Shown: positions 61,757-64,000 of the stretch, piece by piece
Layout: each line of letters starts with the position of its first letter
Position numbering within the stretch: the first letter of the stretch is position 1
DNA from: Apostichopus japonicus
Lineage: Eukaryota > Echinodermata > Holothuroidea > Aspidochirotida > Stichopodidae
Assembly (NCBI RefSeq): GCF_037975245.1
Contig: NC_092575.1
Span: 17,447,810-17,511,809, forward strand
Direction of reading: 5' to 3'
Length of the DNA stretch: 64,000 nt
Notes under the pieces: model-generated
The model's input: the letters and a program-made list of their open reading frames with translations, nothing else
The model's database searches: none
Told to the model about the DNA's origin: nothing
Position numbers and translations under genes: made by a program

Positions 61757-64000
61757 TTAACTCTTTGCTCCTCCATCAACCACTTCTCTGTATATTACAC
61801 ATAACTTTGTAATAGGACGTTTCAAAGTCCCGCCAGCTACCTTGAGATCGACACTTCTCACCATGCCATCTTTGCTTCTGTACACCGAGATTACTTTACC
61901 CATTGACCATCTCCCTCTGGGCAACACTTCGTCGACTAACAGTACTATATCACCTACCTGTACATTCTTCCTTGGTATCGTCCATTTGTGTCTCTTCTGA
62001 AGCAGTGGAAGATACTCTTTCTTCCATCGCGTCCAGAAAAGCGAAGATAGGTATTGAGCTTGGTGCCATCGTCTTTTACTATACACCCCAGTTTTACCTA
62101 TTGGCGCTGTGGCTCCCTTTCTCATCAGGAGTAGATGATTAGGCGTCAACGGCTCCTCGTCGTGTGCCTCTGGTGATAGGTCTGTTATCGGCCTCGAGTT
62201 GAGGATATTTTCTACTTCTGTTAACACTGTTTGTAGTACGTCTTTGTCCACACTTTGTTGTTTAAGGATACCATGGAGGACCTTCCTCACTGACCGTATC
62301 AAACGTTCCCAAACACCTCCAAAATGGCTGGCGGAGGGAGGGTTGAAGTGCCACTCGACCCCTTGTGTGTGAAGAACTTCCTCTACTCTGTCCTGATTCA
62401 TCTCGTCCAAGGCCTTCTTAAGCTCTTTCTGGGCAGCGACAAAGTTTGACCCATTGTCGCTGAATATTTTAGCGGGATCTCCACGTCTCGCTACGAATCG
62501 TCGATACGCGTTAATGAATGAGTCCGTATTCAAACTGTTGGCAACTTCGATGTGGACAGCCCTGGATGCAAGACAAGTGAAAATGCATCCATACATTTTG
62601 ATTGTAGATCGGCCCTGCTTGACATCTATGGGACCGAAATAATCAAGCCCAGTATAGGTAAACGGTGGTTTGTTTGCGGTGACACGCTCCTCCGGCAGAG
62701 ATGCCATAAGTTGTTCCTCTCGCCTAGCATTGTGTCTTTTACATGTTACGCAGTTTCTCAACATGGCTTTAACTGCTGACCTACCTGCCAGAATCCAGAA
62801 TCTTTCCCGAAGTGCATTCAGCGTGGTTGACCATCCACTGTGTCCAACCTTCAGGTGGTAGTGCCAAATCAGCATTCTAGTAATTTCACCATTACCAGCT
62901 AGAATTATCGGATGTTTAGCATCATAGTCGATACAGGCGTTGTCCAGTCTGCCTCCTACCCTAAGTAGTTGTCCTAGGAGGACTGGTCTCAAACTATTCA
63001 GTCTTTTATCCGACTGCCATTCTGGAAACGATTGTTTCTGTTCGCATGACAATATCATGGTCTCGCTCTCGGTAATTTCTGACACAAGTAAGTTGCCGTT
63101 CACAGTGGGCTGATGCTTCACTTTGGATTTAAGAGATTTCACAAATCGTAAGACCCATCCCAAGACCCTTGTCAACTTTTTCCAGGATGAAAACTTACCT
63201 TTCATTGTCGATATTAGACTGTCGTAGCCTGTGTTTCTCTGTTTCACACCTACCTGTTGGACAATCACTGACCGTTTGATTTCTAGATCGTGTGCCAACT
63301 GCTCGTCATCATCGGCATCGAATTTGGATGCTGGCCAAAATGCTTCCTTCTTGGGCAGGAAGTCTGGGCCTTTCAACCACATCTCTAATTCATGGGTCCC
63401 CCTTGAACCTCCGTCCGCAGGGTTCACATTAGTTGGTACATGTCTCCACTGTTGACAGCTGGAAACACTCAATATTTTAGCTACTCTGTTCGCCACAAAG
63501 GTCTTGTAGCGCCTGTTTTCATTCCTGATATAACTCAGTACTATCATGGAATCACTCCAGAAGGTGGTGTCTCCAAAAGATTGTCTAATTTCCCTTCTGA
63601 TTGTACTATCAAGGGTTGCTGCTAACACTGCTGCCATAAGCTCCAACCTAGGAATAGTTATATGCTTCAAGGGACTGACTCTAGACTTACCAAGCACAAA
63701 CTCTACGTTGTGGCCTCCATCTGGCTGCTCTACGCGAAAGTAGGCTACGGCAGCATAGCCCTTCTCGGAGGCATCACAGAATATGTGCAGTTGTGCCTCT
63801 GTTATGGCATCAAATTTAAACCACCTAGGAACACTTACCTGTGATAATACTTTAGTGTAGTGAAGCCACTTACTCCACTTACCTTGCTCTTCATCTGTCA
63901 GGGGCTGATCCCATTCAGCACCTCTCCTGCAAACTTCTTGCAGAAGAGACCTAGCTATCATTACAAATGGAGAGGCCATCCCCAGTGGGTCGAAGACAGA
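61757..64000 (-). CDS. BEL/Pao retrotransposon pol: RNase H and integrase (5' partial)
   Basis: The reading frame is open to the window edge (SVFDPLGMASPFV at the right end), so RT, protease and gag lie outside. Numbering from the Met at 63979: RNase H signatures IFCDASEKGYAA (D69 region), ELMAA and FWSDS with NPADGGSRG; an H2C2 integrase finger (HYHLKVGHSG ... CVTCKRHNA); the DDE core (YTGLDYFGPI, IFSDNGSNF, SHFGGVWERLIRS); and the C-terminal RWHQAQYLSSLFWTRWKKEY motif characteristic of BEL/Pao. There are no stops, so the copy may be young. It encodes enzymes that copy and integrate the element. Confidence 0.93.
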   Translation of the reverse strand, partial: SVFDPLGMASPFVMIARSLLQEVCRRGAEWDQPLTDEEQGKWSKWLHYTKVLSQVSVPRWFKFDAITEAQLHIFCDASEKGYAAVAYFRVEQPDGGHNVEFVLGKSRVSPLKHITIPRLELMAAVLAATLDSTIRREIRQSFGDTTFWSDSMIVLSYIRNENRRYKTFVANRVAKILSVSSCQQWRHVPTNVNPADGGSRGTHELEMWLKGPDFLPKKEAFWPASKFDADDDEQLAHDLEIKRSVIVQQVGVKQRNTGYDSLISTMKGKFSSWKKLTRVLGWVLRFVKSLKSKVKHQPTVNGNLLVSEITESETMILSCEQKQSFPEWQSDKRLNSLRPVLLGQLLRVGGRLDNACIDYDAKHPIILAGNGEITRMLIWHYHLKVGHSGWSTTLNALRERFWILAGRSAVKAMLRNCVTCKRHNARREEQLMASLPEERVTANKPPFTYTGLDYFGPIDVKQGRSTIKMYGCIFTCLASRAVHIEVANSLNTDSFINAYRRFVARRGDPAKIFSDNGSNFVAAQKELKKALDEMNQDRVEEVLHTQGVEWHFNPPSASHFGGVWERLIRSVRKVLHGILKQQSVDKDVLQTVLTEVENILNSRPITDLSPEAHDEEPLTPNHLLLMRKGATAPIGKTGVYSKRRWHQAQYLSSLFWTRWKKEYLPLLQKRHKWTIPRKNVQVGDIVLLVDEVLPRGRWSMGKVISVYRSKDGMVRSVDLKVAGGTLKRPITKLCVIYREVVDGGAKS

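Overview
The window is genomic DNA from a large-intron metazoan, not a prokaryote. It is AT-rich and full of dispersed retroelements, SINEs, MITEs and microsatellites, with short exons bounded by GT/AG sites. CR1-type LINEs with an esterase ORF1, a BEL/Pao element and SINEs sharing a conserved central domain suggest a marine invertebrate, perhaps a deuterostome such as an echinoderm. That placement is inference; no sequence here fixes the species.

One host gene fills most of the window. It lies on the minus strand and is the 5' half of an orthologue of ubiquitin-specific protease 32 (USP32). I rebuilt fifteen coding exons from the start codon at 58967 to the donor after 7443. They join in one frame for 739 codons plus one base, covering the N-terminal tip, the EF-hand region, the DUSP domain with a low-complexity insert, and the ubiquitin-like segment just before the USP catalytic core. 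The catalytic exons are not in the window, so they should lie to the left.

From left to right: 1-6323 is a near-identical 257-bp satellite array inside intron 15, interrupted by a hAT-type MITE (424-1034) and a 2.7-kb composite repeat (1706-4395). From 7443 to 44067 are exons 15 to 2, with introns holding SINE copies, LINE 3' tails, a MITE with 30-bp termini, minisatellites and a dispersed repeat that carries a splice-donor-like core. Intron 1 (44068-58909) holds an apparently intact CR1-group LINE (51131 to about 55750, minus strand, two ORFs, three 204-bp monomers in its 5' region) and a 1743-bp non-autonomous hAT element with 8-bp target duplications. Exon 1 and the probable promoter are at 58910-59170. 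Upstream of the gene, 59171-64000 holds a decayed CR1 fragment, a repeat cluster that includes sequences with a U2-snRNA-like head, and the 3' part (RNase H, integrase, 3' LTR) of a BEL/Pao retrotransposon that runs off the right edge.

I found no bacterial operons, CRISPR arrays, functional tRNA genes or rRNA genes.
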